DNA from: Amia ocellicauda
Lineage: Eukaryota; Chordata; Actinopteri; Amiiformes; Amiidae
DNA length: 64,000 bases
NCBI RefSeq assembly: GCF_036373705.1
Contig: NC_089864.1
Location: 2,288,501-2,352,500 of the forward strand
Direction of reading: 5' to 3'
Shown: in pieces, positions 32,285 through 43,795 of the stretch
Layout: the number at the start of each line of letters is the position of its first letter
How positions within the stretch are numbered: the stretch's first letter is position 1
The notes under the pieces: generated by a model
The model's input: the letters and a program-made list of their open reading frames with translations, nothing else
Told to the model about the DNA's origin: nothing
The model's database searches: none
Made by a program: the position numbers and the translations under genes

Positions 32285-35200
32285 GTTTGAGAGTGAGAGA
32301 GAGAGAGAGACTGGAAATGTGAGTGAGTGTGTGAATGTGAGTGGGAGAGTATTTGAAGAGTGTGTCAGTGAGTGTTTGAGAGTGAGAGTGTGCGAATGTG
32401 CGATTTTGAGGGCAGTCTGTGTTTATTTGAATGTGAGTGTATAAGTCTGTGAATGTGTGTTTGATTGTGAGGGTCTGTGTGTTTACAGCACTGAGACTTC
32501 AGTTTAGGAGGCAATGTTATTAAATGAAACGGGGAATACAATCTAATCCGGCAAAACGTCCATAATAATAAAAACAAAACTCATGGAATTTGACTTACTC
32601 AAGACCCTGACACGCACTTCCCCAAGGAACATGCTCTGTCCTGCTGCACTGACCCTGAAACACTCGTACAGGTCTTCATCAGAGAGCTGGGTGCTGTGAA
32701 TGGTCAGGGAGAAGTCGCCCGACTCCACGGCTCCTGCAAACTCCACTCTGCCCTCAAAGCCTGTCCGAGCCTCACATCTCCCAGAGCTTGACTCACACAC
32801 CAGCCTGCCTGGAGTCTGCCAGTACACCTGGACTGTGTGTGTGTGTGTGTGCGCTGATCCATCACAGGGCAGAGTCACAGAGTCCCCCGCTGTCACTGAT
32901 ACTGTCACTGACACGGCACTGGAGAGAGCTGGGGAGAGAAAGGACGAGAGGAAGAGACAATCAGACCAAAATACAGACAAATATTAATACATTTTCCACA
33001 ACCTATCCACAATATTCCTATATACCATGATGCTTTAAGTACATTATGGGACGAACTTCTGGCAAAATGTAAACAGTCAGTGGCTAACGCTTTGACATCA
33101 CACAATGTTCAGAGCACAATAAAACTTTAAAAGGATGGGAAGATGATTCACGCAAAATAATACTTGCATTTCAAAAACAGTCAAGTCACTGTATTCTGGC
33201 GACGTGTTCCCAGTGATCAGAAATGCACGGAACATAGAATTTATTTGTGAAAAACAGTTACGTCTAAGTCTTGAATACATTTGAATTGGATGTCAGTGAA
33301 TGTGTTAGTGAAGACATGGAATAAGATTTATTAAGTAATGGGTGTGTGGCGAAGTGAGACTCAGAAAAAGAGACTGAGAGACTGAGACCCAGAAGCACAG
33401 ACACTTCACTCTGACACAAAATACAGAAAGACAACAGATGGATCTGTTTAACTGCCTGTATATCCATCAGTATTTCTGTGTAAATATATCAGGTGTTCAT
33501 GTCAAAGACGGTAAAATGGGTTTAATCATTATTTTGAAAATTAGTAAATAGGGTTTATATTGGTTTAATTACCTCTTAATTAAGTTATGGACTGATTGAT
33601 TTGTTTTCCCTGCTGGAAGGTACTGATGGGGAGGTTTTTGATAAGATGCACCTGAATAAATTAAGGGATTGATAAGGAATAAAAAGGGGGAGTGAAGGCA
33701 CAGCGAGACAAAGCACGGCAGAGGAGAGACAGCCCAGAGCCTGAGGACAACGCACTACAGCCGCTGGGCTGTGGCCGGGCGTAGGGGATAGAGGGCCGGT
33801 GTGCAATGCAGAAACAGGGGAAGCAGTGACGGGACGGGCGGCAGAAGAATGGAAGGGGGAGCGCGATGGTCACTCCAGAGAAGGGAGTGGAGTTTTCCTC
33901 TTGATGGATGTGTTGCTGGACTTATTGGAAATCTCAGGACTGGTGTCTGTGTTGACGGTCCCGCGGTCTGAACTTGCTGTGGGGAAAAGTAAGTCTCGGA
34001 GGTTTCCTTTCCCTCAGATATAAATAAGGATGGCGTAGTCAGGGTTTATAGGTGATTGTGGTGGGATTTCCTCTCTAGCCCCACCCCCCGTCACATTGCC
34101 GTAGTCTTTTTTTTTTTTTTAATACGTTTTTTAATTATGGACAGTGTTCAGTAAAGTTCTTGTAGGGATAATGTACACCTGTTTCATCAATACTATATCT
34201 GGATAATTTGAATTTCCATTGAATTAGAACAATGCTGAATATATATATTTATATTTATGTATTTTACTGATGATTTATTTCTCTGTGGAGGTAACTCACA
34301 CTAAGGAGAAACTGGTGCTGTACATATAAGAAAAAACAAAACAGGTGAACCTATCTGTACTGTACTGTATCTCAAACTTTTTGAATCACCAAGTATGAAA
34401 TAATCATTATTATTATGGAAGCATATAGTGGATTTTATTCAAATGCTAATGCAAAATGGAACATGATTATGCAATCTCACAATTAAATAATCATGCATCA
34501 TATATGCACACATTATTTGGGATAAAATGAAAATGAAATGTCTAACATGAATGCTAATGCAATTGTGAAAAGAGGAAAACAGTAATATTGTTTGTTTTAC
34601 CGTTTAACTCCAGGAAGAAAATAATAATACAAATCACTATCTTGCATTTACAGAAATTCCTGGGGAAGACTTTATATATTGATCCTGAGCCCTAACACAC
34701 ACACTGCACAGTAAGCACGCTCAGCAAGAGCCAATCACAGAGCTGCAGCCAAACCACAGCACAAACTCTTGTCAATGCATCTTTTAAATCAGAACCCACC
34801 GCAACACAGGGACAAGATGCAGGCACACGGCCACAACACAGGGCCAGGGCCAGGACAGAGGGACACATTCTTCAGGGACTCCTGTAGAGAACGAGATGAG
34901 AGAGTCAGGGGTGTGGATGACTGGAGCGCAGAGCTGGACTGGAGCAGAACCCGCAGTTTAAACAGCCCGGTCCCGAGGGACGGACACTGTGTCTCACTGC
35001 AGCACTGAGACGTCCAGCTCATCAATCTTAATCAACATAAAACTGCAACTGCGGGAGTAGACTAATTTGGCCTCCTGTCCACTCCGCTTCCTCCAGAGCC
35101 ACGAAAAGCAAGAAGCTGCAACTACAGGAGTAAAGTGACATGTTTTGTCCAAAGACATACAATCCGATAAAAATAAAGATTTAAAAGTGATATGCAAATG

Positions 35201-36091
35201 ACCCTATTGGATTTTTTTTTTTTTATATATAAAGTTGCTAACTTAAAACACAGACTTCAAGAGGAGCAATTGATGTACCCTATATAGAATCAAATAAATA
35301 TTTAAAAGAACAATGTGTAAATGACTGTTACAGCTTGTGTTACAAACATGTAAAATGTCCGCAACTCGATGTTTTAGATGCACCAGAGTCTTCAAACAGG
35401 TCTGCTCAAACAATTAAATGTAATAAACATTGTATTTAATTTGGTCACTCTTCAAGCTGAGCCAAAACATGGACATATCGCAATGCATTGTGGGTATTAC
35501 ATTTTAATCCAGTCACTATTTTTGCGCTGCTTTAAGCAATGCAAAGCATTCAAGTATTCAAATATTGATAAAGGATTGTTTATCAACAATATAATGAAAT
35601 TATATTTAATTTTGGCATTAAAAAACTATGATGCTCAGAAGCAAATTCAGTTTGGATGAGAAAAAAAGCTTGTTTTGTTTAACAACTTGTGTATTGTTTT
35701 CATTACGGCACGACAAGTTCACTAAATTTTGTAACACAATACCCCGATATTGTTTGAATTCCAACATATGTGTTGTCTGGTATTTTGGCATTCATACAGA
35801 CTGCTGTCCCTTCAGCTTTAGAGACCAGAACCACTGAGAGCAGAACCTCTGAACACAGACAGTCTAGAACTAGAGCTGTGAGTGTAGAGAGGGAGAAAGA
35901 GAGAGACGTTAAAACACACCACTGAATAACAGTAGAAATAAGCTGAATTCAGCAAACATACCTTTTTTTTCAGGTGGATCAAGTGTGGCTGTCTGGATGA
36001 TCGAGTCCTACATGAAAATAAATAAAATAAACATACATACAACCACAAGTGCTGTGTAAATACCCATGAGTGGGACATGGACAGCTGACAT
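30093..36091 (-). CDS. Ig1: immunoglobulin-superfamily membrane receptor, 5 exons, 489 aa
   Basis: A type I membrane protein is inferred from five phase-1 exons: 36091-36037, 32928-32599, 32172-31885, 31370-31074 and 30592-30093. The coding length, 1470 nt, is an exact multiple of three. Residues 1-23 are a signal peptide; 24-128 a V-set domain with YWQ and SDEDLYECF; 130-323 two Ig-like domains lacking the normal F-strand Cys. Residues 331-349 span the membrane, followed by a 140-residue tail with RYSHA and GYQPV tyrosines but no canonical ITIM. The V domain recalls B7/CD80-like ligands. It is probably a cell-surface immune or adhesion receptor, but the ligand is unknown. Introns hold CA microsatellites. 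Confidence 0.75.
31074..31370 (-). CDS. Ig1 exon 4: Ig-like domain D3 without canonical disulfide
   Basis: Acceptor CCCTCTCAG, donor GAAG/GTGAGT. The domain has TLRSLTAADQGNYTVRDS, where the usual YxC is YTV. The B-strand Cys is also absent, and a single Cys sits in VSVCAVERG. It is paralogous to D2 in the same gene. Confidence 0.85.
31885..32172 (-). CDS. Ig1 exon 3: Ig-like domain D2
   Basis: Acceptor CTCTGCAG, donor ACAG/GTAGGA. The domain contains ASLSCGQPLSLRL with a B-strand-like Cys, LVCAVEGG with a second Cys, and ALTFTDQGSYTVLDS, where the F-strand Cys is again replaced. Closest relative in view is D3. Confidence 0.85.
32240..32282. repeat. (TG)n microsatellite in Ig1 intron 2
   Basis: About 40 bp of pure TG dinucleotides, followed by GA-rich imperfect repeats to about 32400. 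The Ig2 copy (43545-43571) is shorter. Confidence 0.9.
32599..32928 (-). CDS. Ig1 exon 2: V-set domain
   Basis: Acceptor CTCTCCCCAG, donor TTGA/GTAAGT. It has the classic V-set features: SVTLPC (B strand), VYWQ (C strand), GRVEF and FSLTI (D/E strands) and LSDEDLYECF (F strand), with both disulfide cysteines. A (CA)n tract codes a short HTHTHT insert in the B-C loop. Confidence 0.9.
33000..36036. other. Ig1 intron 1, single-copy, no internal gene seen
   Basis: Three kilobases contain only short non-conserved ORFs. A stretch at about 33344-34098 starts TGTGGCG and ends CCCCCGTCACA, with a TATA-like GGAATAAAAAGG near 33675. It could be a solo LTR, but no target duplication was confirmed. The segment around 35005-35040 recurs at 43758-43795, where it forms the deletion junction of Ig2. 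Confidence 0.45.
36037..36091 (-). CDS. Ig1 exon 1: signal peptide (proposed)
   Basis: The ATG at 36091 opens 18 codons with a hydrophobic core, MGIYTALVVV. A donor GTATGT follows after the first base of the next codon, giving phase 1 and joining to exon 2 as ...VVVSLSSA/VSV, a good signal-peptidase site. The 3.1-kb intron is long, and no transcript can be checked here. The same frame unspliced reaches a stop at 36008. Confidence 0.5.
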
Positions 36092-36242
36092 CGTTACTCT
36101 GGCCTGGGCTGGCGAGGCTCGTGTGTGCGTTTCGTTGCTCGCTGTGTTGCTGTGTGGGGTTGTGTCAGCTGGGGAAGTGTGTGCGCAGGTTTGGACACAA
36201 GGACACAGTTCTGCTGTTTTGTTCTGAATGCTGAGCTGATGC

Positions 36243-36303
36243 CAATGAGAAACAGATACACACACAGCCACACATACATACACACACACATACACACACA
36301 CAA

Positions 36304-36337
<34 letters not shown>

Positions 36338-36345
36338 TACGGTGT
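36243..36345. repeat. (CA)n microsatellite upstream of Ig1
   Basis: Imperfect then pure CA repeats, with CATACA variants on the left, lie 150-250 bp upstream of the proposed start codon. Confidence 0.9.
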
Positions 36346-37667
36346 CCTGCTGCAGTTGCCCGTCTCTTTGGACTGCCTGTGTGAAATATCTGCCCATGTG
36401 ACTGGACTGACTGTTGTCTGTCTGTCTGTCTGGTTCTTATGTTGACTAACAGAGGGGGGTGGGGGGACAGAAATAGAAATACATATAACTGCCAGTTCCC
36501 AATGAAAATTACAGGGTAGCTGTAGTGTCACACGGTCAGTGGCTTCACTCACCTGCCTCCTTTACCCGGGCTGGGCACCGGCAGCACAGGGAGAGCGACT
36601 GTGCTGGCGGAGTTAAGGACACCGAGACATACCTGTGGAGAGAGAGACCCCATTAGTGCTGCTGCCCCTCACACTCGATACCTTCCCCCCTCTGGACAAT
36701 TACAGACACACCAGAGCACATCAGCACACATCTCTTATGATTTTAGATATTGTATTAACGTTAACTATAAAGAAAATACTTATTAACGACCCACAGTCAT
36801 ATCTGTAATAGTAATCATACCTCACAAACATTGTATCATGGTAATGAAATAGTAATAAACAAAACTAAAAACTAAAAATCAACATTTCATGATCGTTATG
36901 CCCAGGGGCGTCATGAAGCTAAATGCTTTGGGGGGGGCACAGTCAGAAAACAACTTACGATTGTTACAAAAGGCTGGTATTTGATGCTGAAACATATTCG
37001 ATTGGGGTTTGCTAAGGGTCGGCATCTAACACTGCTGGAGTGGGACTCTCTTATATATTCATCTATTGTTAGTTGAGCTTTTGTCACAATTATACTTGTC
37101 TCTGATTCTGATTACTAAAAAAAAAACTCTTTAAAAATGGTGTGCATACAATATTGTACAAACTATTAGAACAGTTACTGCAACCGAGCTTTTAGTCCCA
37201 CTGAACAGTAACCACCTCCCACCTGTCTGAGCCTCACTGGTGCTGCTTGTGATACTAGAGCTGCTTCAGACCCCGTCTCTCTCAGGGACTCTAACTCTGT
37301 CTGCATGGAGCCCTTTCTATTCTCACCTCTTGCCAGTTGATCTTCTGGCTCAATCAAGTCTCTGTTTCTGATCATTAAAAAAAGTCCTTAAAAACTGTTT
37401 GCATAATGCCTTGTACAAACTATAGGAAGAATTAAGTCAATGTAATTGCAACTGAAGCTTTTACAAATATCCTCTTTACTTTACCACTAAAGCATGTATT
37501 TGGTTGTGTTGCTCTATTTCTGTTTTAACTGTATCACCTAAACAACAATCTCCACCTCCTACCTGTGTGACCCTCACTGGGGCTGCTACTGATACTACAG
37601 CTGGTTTAAAGGGAGACTTCAGTTACAGGGGCTTTACAAATAAATACAATGAATATGCTTTAATATA

Positions 37668-37888
37668 CAGCTCTGGAAAAAAGAAGAGACCACTGCAAAA
37701 TTATCTCTGGTTTTACTATTTATACGTATGTGTTTGGGTAAAATGAACATTTTTGTTTTATTCTGTAAACTACTGACATTTCTCCCAAATTCCAAATAAA
37801 AATATGAATGGAATGGAATGGCTGCCATACATGTAGAGAAGCTGAATTTATGAAATTTTACAGTGGTCTCTTATTTTTTTCCAGAGCT
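37668..37888. mobile_element. Miniature Tc1-derived element (A3)
   Basis: Same internally deleted T1 relative as at 1309-1529, with the same truncated right terminus, so it was duplicated rather than reinserted. Confidence 0.85.
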
Positions 37889-39490
37889 AATTCATTTAAA
37901 CAACAAATACTGAATGTACAGTTTCTGTCACTAAACCCCACTGTAGTCTGTGAAGGACGTGAATAATTCTGGAGGCAACTGTACCTGTTGGCCTAGTTAG
38001 TAGTATTACTAGATGTAACTTTTTTATTGATTCTCTGTTAAGTTGAGGAATTGAAATGCAGGAAAAGCATCTCAACACTTAAATAATAATAAAGTACCAA
38101 AAGTAAAATGATTGACACCAATTTATACTGTACACCAGTTACCCAAAAACATTAGCTTTACTGATTTTTTTTTAAATAATTTTGCATTTTTGTAAAAACA
38201 CGTTTATTGACTTGTGACTTCTTTATAAAACAACGTCTATTTTAATGTACTTAAATATTGTTTTAAGCAGATTGCATACTTATTAAAAACAGAACATTAG
38301 CACAAAAACATGAAATTTCAGAACAAAAACAAAACGGAAGAAACGGGACAATATTCATGTTTCAAACTGCCTCTGAATAAACAAGAAATTAAGAAACGCC
38401 GCCTGCGCCAGGTACACTCAATGACGCGCATGCGCTGATTAAGGGTCTGTTTGCTAAATTGCATACTGTAGCTCTTGTGGCGAGGGATCATCTAAAATAA
38501 ATCATATTTACTGTAATGTCTCTACATAGGTCAGACATACAAAATAACAGGAGAAAGCAACCCTTGGAACGCTGACAACCCAGACCAATACTGTTTATTA
38601 GGTAGTAGTATTTTACATTTTACAGATAAAAACATTCAAAATTGTAATACTTATGATTAAAAACAAATTTAAATCAATTGCTAAAATCACTAAAAAAAAA
38701 TTAAATCTCAAAGTGATTAAATTCAAAATAACTGAACATGTGCATAAAAAGAAAGACAAATGTGCTAAAAGCAAACCTGCTAACCAACAAAAAATGTCAA
38801 ATAGGTAATATCGTTGTACACCAACATTTCACTTCAGTACAGCTCTACACCGTCTTTTCAGCTTCACGAGAACCTTCTCCTCATCTAGTTTGTGGCCAGG
38901 GGGGTCTTATGCATACTTTCAGGGGTATGTTACTCAAAACTCCCTTGTAGAGGTAGAGGCAGAGGACCCCAAATGTGTGGCATAGGGGACAACACTTTGA
39001 GTGAGAAATACCAGTTCAAATCAATAGTTCCCCAGGATAACACTATTTTACTTTAGAAGGGGACACCTTTCTTCTGTCAATTGGACCTAAAATGGTTCTG
39101 GGGACTTTCTTCTCAATATTGGAAACACCCCTTGGAAAGCTAACAGCCCAATCTAAGACACAAAGCTCTGGCACTGGGGACACTATTCCCAGTATTCTGT
39201 TCCCAGTCCCACAAATAGCTCCCCAGCATGACACTAGTGTGGGTTTAAAGGGGATCCTTTCTACTATCCAAAGGACCTACAATGGTTGTGGGGACGTTCT
39301 TTTAATTAATAAAAAGCCAGCCACTGAACGCTCACACTCCAATTACATTTAGGCATGGGGGACACCCGTTTGTGTGACTATTCCCAGTTTCACAAATTGC
39401 TCCCCAACATAAAACTACTGTACTTGAAAAGGAAACCCTTTCTACTGTCAAAGGGAGCAGGAATGGTTTTGGGGACTTTTTTAAAAATAT

Positions 39491-39655
39491 TTGAAAACAA
39501 AGGAAAAAATGGATCACATGCCACAGGTTAACAACCAGTCCAGTCAAACCCTAAGAGAGATCAGGATAAATGAGGAGGAGGTACTAAAGGGACTAGCAGA
39601 ATTAAAAACCAACAAATCACCTGGGCCAGATGGGATATTTCCAACAGTATGTAAC
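39491..39655 (+). pseudogene. Non-LTR reverse-transcriptase fragment (A3)
   Basis: Same KSPGPDGI-containing relic as in A1 and A2. Confidence 0.72.
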
Positions 39656-40424
39656 CCTCAGAGCCCCACTCCCCCATTTTCATATGTTTACAGTTAACAA
39701 AGGTTAAAGGCAGGTATTTTACATAGAATTACTGAGCACCAACTGGAGATTCAGAAAATAACATAAGTAATTGTTTGCCCCAACAAAAGTCTGTACAGAT
39801 GTCAAAAACGTAAAGAAAACTAAAGGAGCTTATAAGAAATAACTACATTTATTGGAAATATTATACTTTTTAAGTGCTTCAAATACTTGACACAATTTCA
39901 AAATCTGACCCAGCTGGGTATGATCTTGTGTAAAAAAATACTATGACTCACATTTGACCTGCAGAACAAACAATACAGCCATTTATATTCGACTACCAAC
40001 AGCTGCAATAACTACACTGCAGTGTATATACAATCAGACACAGGGAAACATAATTCAGACACCTGTCTTTTGAATAGTGTCACTTTAGTCATCATCACTT
40101 GCACAGTTTCTGTCTATGCACATGTCCATGTCTTCTTGCAGTGCACATTATACTGCTGTGAACACACGTGTATGGTTTGCTTGTGAGCAGCCAGGTGTTT
40201 CATATTTGTGTCAGGTTGCATTTGTCTACATAGTCTTTGGTTTCCTCGGTTTGGCCGGTGCTGCTCTGCCTGTACGTGCCAACAGTGAGTGACGGGCGTT
40301 TGAGCCAATGAGAGGCCGTGCTCGCGTAACATTTGTCAACAGTTAAAGATAGTATTTCAGCGCTGTTTGTTTGGTCTTGTGTTCAAGTCTTTAACTGAAT
40401 CACGTCTTTGAGTGTCCATCTGTG

Positions 40425-41213
40425 TGTAAGATGCGTGTGTGTGTAGTCTGTGTGTGTGTAAGATGCGTGTGTGTGGTCTGTGTAAGATGCGTGTGTGTGT
40501 GGTCTGTGTGTAAGATGTGTGTGTGTGTGGTCTGTGTGTAAGATGTGTGTGTGTGGTCTGTGTGTAAGATGCATGTGTGTGGTCTGTGTAAGATGCGTGT
40601 GTGTGGTCTGTGTGTAAGATGCGTGTGTGTGGTCTGTGTGTGTGGTCTGTGTGTAAGATGCGTGTGTGTGGTCTGTGTGTGTGGTCTGTGTGTAAGATGC
40701 GTGTGTGTGGTCTGTGTGTGTGGTCTGTGTGTAAGATGCGTGTGTGTGGTCTGTGTAAGATGCGTGTGTGTGGTCTGTGTGTAAGATGCGTGTGTGTGGT
40801 CTGTGTGTAAGATGCGTGTGTGTGGTCTGTGTGTGTGGTCTGTGTGTAAGATGCGTGTGTGTGGTCTGTGTAAGATGTGTGTGTGTGGTCTGTGTGTAAG
40901 ATGCGTGTGTGTGGTCTGTGTGTGTGGTCTGTGTGTAAGACGCGTGTGTGTGGTCTGTGTGTGTGGTCTGTGTGTAAGATGCGTGTGTGTGGTCTGTGTG
41001 TGTGGTCTGTGTGTAAGATGCGTGTGTGTGTTCCGTGTGTGTGGTCTGTGTGTAAGATGCGTGTGTGTGGTCTGTGTGTAAGATGCGTGTGTGTGGTCTG
41101 TGTAAGATGCGTGTGTGTGGTCTGTGTGTAAGATGCGTGTGTGTGGTCTGTGTAAGATGCGTTTGTGTGGTCTGTGTGTAAGATGCGTGTGTGTGTGGTC
41201 TGTGTGTAAGATG
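40425..41213. repeat. CA/TG-rich minisatellite, A3 allele
   Basis: About 790 bp. Here the GTGGTCTGTGTGT variant dominates and a higher-order doublet (GTGGTCTGTGTGTGTGGTC) is repeated several times, a pattern hardly seen in A1. This suggests independent turnover after duplication. Confidence 0.95.
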
Positions 41214-41776
41214 CGCTGCTCACAGGCCGCTGTGTCCCACATTGAGCGGCGGCTCAGCGACAGTGACGCCATTTTACACGCCGCCGCAGCAGCAGACTGA
41301 CCTGGCGTGACCAGTTGGCCTTCATATCCTTGCGTGTCGCAGCGAATCACAATCCACGGTCCTGTCGGTATATTCCGATGATATGAAAATACAGCTACAA
41401 CAAAATGAAAATAAAATATTCGTGTGGACTGTGCTGTTTGTTTCCCGTTTTCTCTTACACCTTCAGCCTGGAGAAAATGGCGCGCTGCGCATCCGGGTGA
41501 CAGACCTGTCACATCCGCTTCACAACAGCAGAGCCAGACATCAGGGTCATTTGTACTAAAGCACTGAACACACAATCACACACAGGCGAAGCGCAGCTGC
41601 ACATTGAAATGTATTTCCTGAAAAAGACGACAGAAAACAAAACGGCGTCCCTGTCCTTTTGAACAATCAGCTATTTAGCTCTTTCATCAACCTCCATTAC
41701 CTATAACATAATTTTGGAAATTTTTGGAATTACTCTGCAAAATATTGCAAAAATTAAAAAGAAGGGGGTTGGATTG

Positions 41777-43469
41777 CTATGCGTTTGTTCCATCTGATCT
41801 GCTATTGTAGTGTTCAGGGGCCGCTCCTGGTGGGGAACCAATTAACCTACTAGTACCAAAATCCACTAATAGGGGATCATTGGAACACAAAGCCTTTCCA
41901 CCACGACGAGGTGGCGACCCATCGGAAAGGGAAAATACTGTTTTATTGTTTATAGTATTTTACATTACATAAAAAAAACAATTCAAATTTTTAATACTTA
42001 TGATTAAAAACTTTTAAAATACAATTCTTAAGATCACTTAAAATTTTTAAAATCTTTGTGATTTAACAAAACCAAAAAAAAACTTAACTTTAAATAAACA
42101 AGTGCACAAAACAACAAAACAAACGTGATTAAAGCAAAACTGCTAACCAACATAAAAGTCAAATACATTGAAAATAACTGAAAATGCATTGGACAAAATA
42201 AAGAAACAATTAAAAAGGTAAGGGAAAGGGAAAACTTGAAAGTGTCCGGTCCCTCCTTGGCCTGATTGGGGACTGGCTGGTAGCCTGCTGGATGTGCGTG
42301 GCCCTGTCCTGGGTCACCCTCAATGTCGTTGGAGTCGGGGGAGTTGTTTGAGTCAGGAGCTGCAGCTGTTTGTTGAGGGTCCTCTGCAGGGTCCTGTGCA
42401 TGTGAGTATCGGACACTTCCAGATATTGCTGCCCCCCCTGTCTGTGCTGCTCGCTGTGCACCAGGATTGTTCTGTCCTCTGCAATAAGGATATATCCTCC
42501 ACCAAGCAATCGCTGCGATCACTGTAATTATCAGTTGAGTCCCTCACTGTGTAGTTTCCCTGGTCAGCTGCTGTGAGTGAGCGCAGGGTCAGAGAGCCGC
42601 TCTGCACTGACACTCTGTGCTCGTACCCGGGGCCAGGGCGGCTCGCTGCGCCCCTCTCCACAGCGCACACTGAGACAGAGGCTCCCTCTCCTGCAGCAGC
42701 AAACAGCACCTCCACTGGCTCAGCAGTGAACAGGCGGAGGGAGAGGGCGGCTCCAGACCGCAGGGTGAGGGAGTCTCTGTGAGCTGAGAGGGACAGAGAC
42801 ACAGGACAGGGAGGTCAATGTCAAGACGCTCAGTCAGTCACGTCCTCAGTGTGCTGGCAGGACCGCAGCTCTCTCTCCATAGGGAGTGTGACAGAGCTGC
42901 GGATAGGAGGAGTACCGTCCTGAGAGAGGAACAGCCCTGTGTGTGTGTGTGTGTGTTGGGGAGGGGGGTCTGGATTCTGTGTCACATTGATGCCAACCAT
43001 CAGGGACATCTGTCTCTTCAGTGTGAGAGAAGAGCCACACTGAGGACCAGGACTTGTGCTCAACCACACAGAACAGTGCTGCCTGAAGCTGCTCTTGGTG
43101 AACGTGACACTTATTGATGAAGATGTCTGAGCATTTTTTGTATAAAAACCTGTAACCAGAAACAGCCCCAGCCCCTGTCCTACCTGTCACAGTGACGTTC
43201 ACAGTGCTGATGGTCGCTCTGCTCTGGGAGTCCAGCACTGTGTAGGAGCCCTGGTCAGTGAAGGTCAGTGCAGACAGTGTGACCTCCTGCTCCTGCCCTG
43301 AGACTCGGTGCCCATAGGCAGGGTCAGGGGTCGGTGCCGCCCTCTACAGCACACACTGGGAGAGAGGCGCCGGCGCCCGCAGGGTTAAACCACACAGTCA
43401 CAGCTGCCCTGCTGTACAGACAGAGGCTCAGGGGCTGCCCATAGGAGAGAGAGGCGCTCTCCTCACGGC
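41777..43469 (-). pseudogene. Ig2: broken paralog of Ig1
   Basis: It retains D2 (43469-43184), D3 (from 42783) and tail sequence. There are four lesions. (1) The V exon is gone; homology to Ig1 intron 2 stops near 43738 and resumes in sequence like 35005. (2) D2 is 286 nt instead of 288, from a 2-base loss near 43333. (3) About 570 bp corresponding to 30552-31121 is deleted, joining the middle of D3's last strand to the membrane exon out of frame. (4) A 287-bp insertion sits in the tail. No signal exon is seen. It cannot encode a receptor, though fragments stay open (42802-42353). Confidence 0.88.
41936..42222 (-). mobile_element. Retroposon insertion with 12-bp target duplication in the Ig2 tail exon
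   Basis: GGAAAGGGAAAA is at 41924-41935 and again at 42223-42234, while Ig1 has it once at 30240-30251. The 287 bp between belongs to the AT-rich family seen in blocks A and B, in minus orientation with AATAAA near its 3' end. It replaces the Ig tail after FKFSLS with a hydrophobic readthrough of about 50 codons. Confidence 0.92.
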
Positions 43470-43544
43470 CTGCAGAGAGAGGACAGGGGAGGACTGGGGA
43501 TCAGACAGAGGCAGAGCCGGGACACTGGGGCACCACTGTGGGGA

Positions 43545-43571
<27 letters not shown>
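43545..43571. repeat. (TG)n microsatellite in the Ig2 intron
   Basis: Shorter version of the Ig1 intron tract, followed by the same GA-rich imperfect repeats. Confidence 0.85.
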
Positions 43572-43575
<4 letters not shown>

Positions 43576-43795
43576 GTTTGAGAGTGAGAGAGAGAGAGAG
43601 ACTGGAAATGTGAGTGAGTGTGTGAATGTGAGTGGGAGAGTATTTGAAGAGTGTGTCAGTGAGTGTTTGAGAGTGAGAGTGTGCGAATGTGTGATTTTGA
43701 GGGCAGTGTGTTTATTTGAATGTGAGTGTATAAGTCTGCGTCTCACCTCTGCACCGACACGTCCAGCTCGTCAATCTTAATCAACATAAAACTCT

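Larger units (their letters stand above)
36360..41873. repeat. Segmental duplication block A, copy 3 (A3)
   Basis: This copy aligns with A1 from its first base, including the miniature T1 element (37668-37888), tandem units, LINE patch and minisatellite. It lies between Ig1 (exon 1 ends 270 bp to the left) and the 3' end of Ig2 on the right, so both Ig genes read leftward in tandem. Confidence 0.95.

Noticed and set aside
33344..34098. Solo LTR in Ig1 intron 1
   Set aside because: Termini TGTGGCG and CGTCACA are suggestive, but no target duplication or polypurine context could be shown, so it is mentioned only inside the intron entry.
40400..41575. 391-codon minus-strand ORF across the A3 minisatellite
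   Set aside because: Same artefact; the frame differs from those in A1 and A2 and the non-repeat ends are not conserved in frame.
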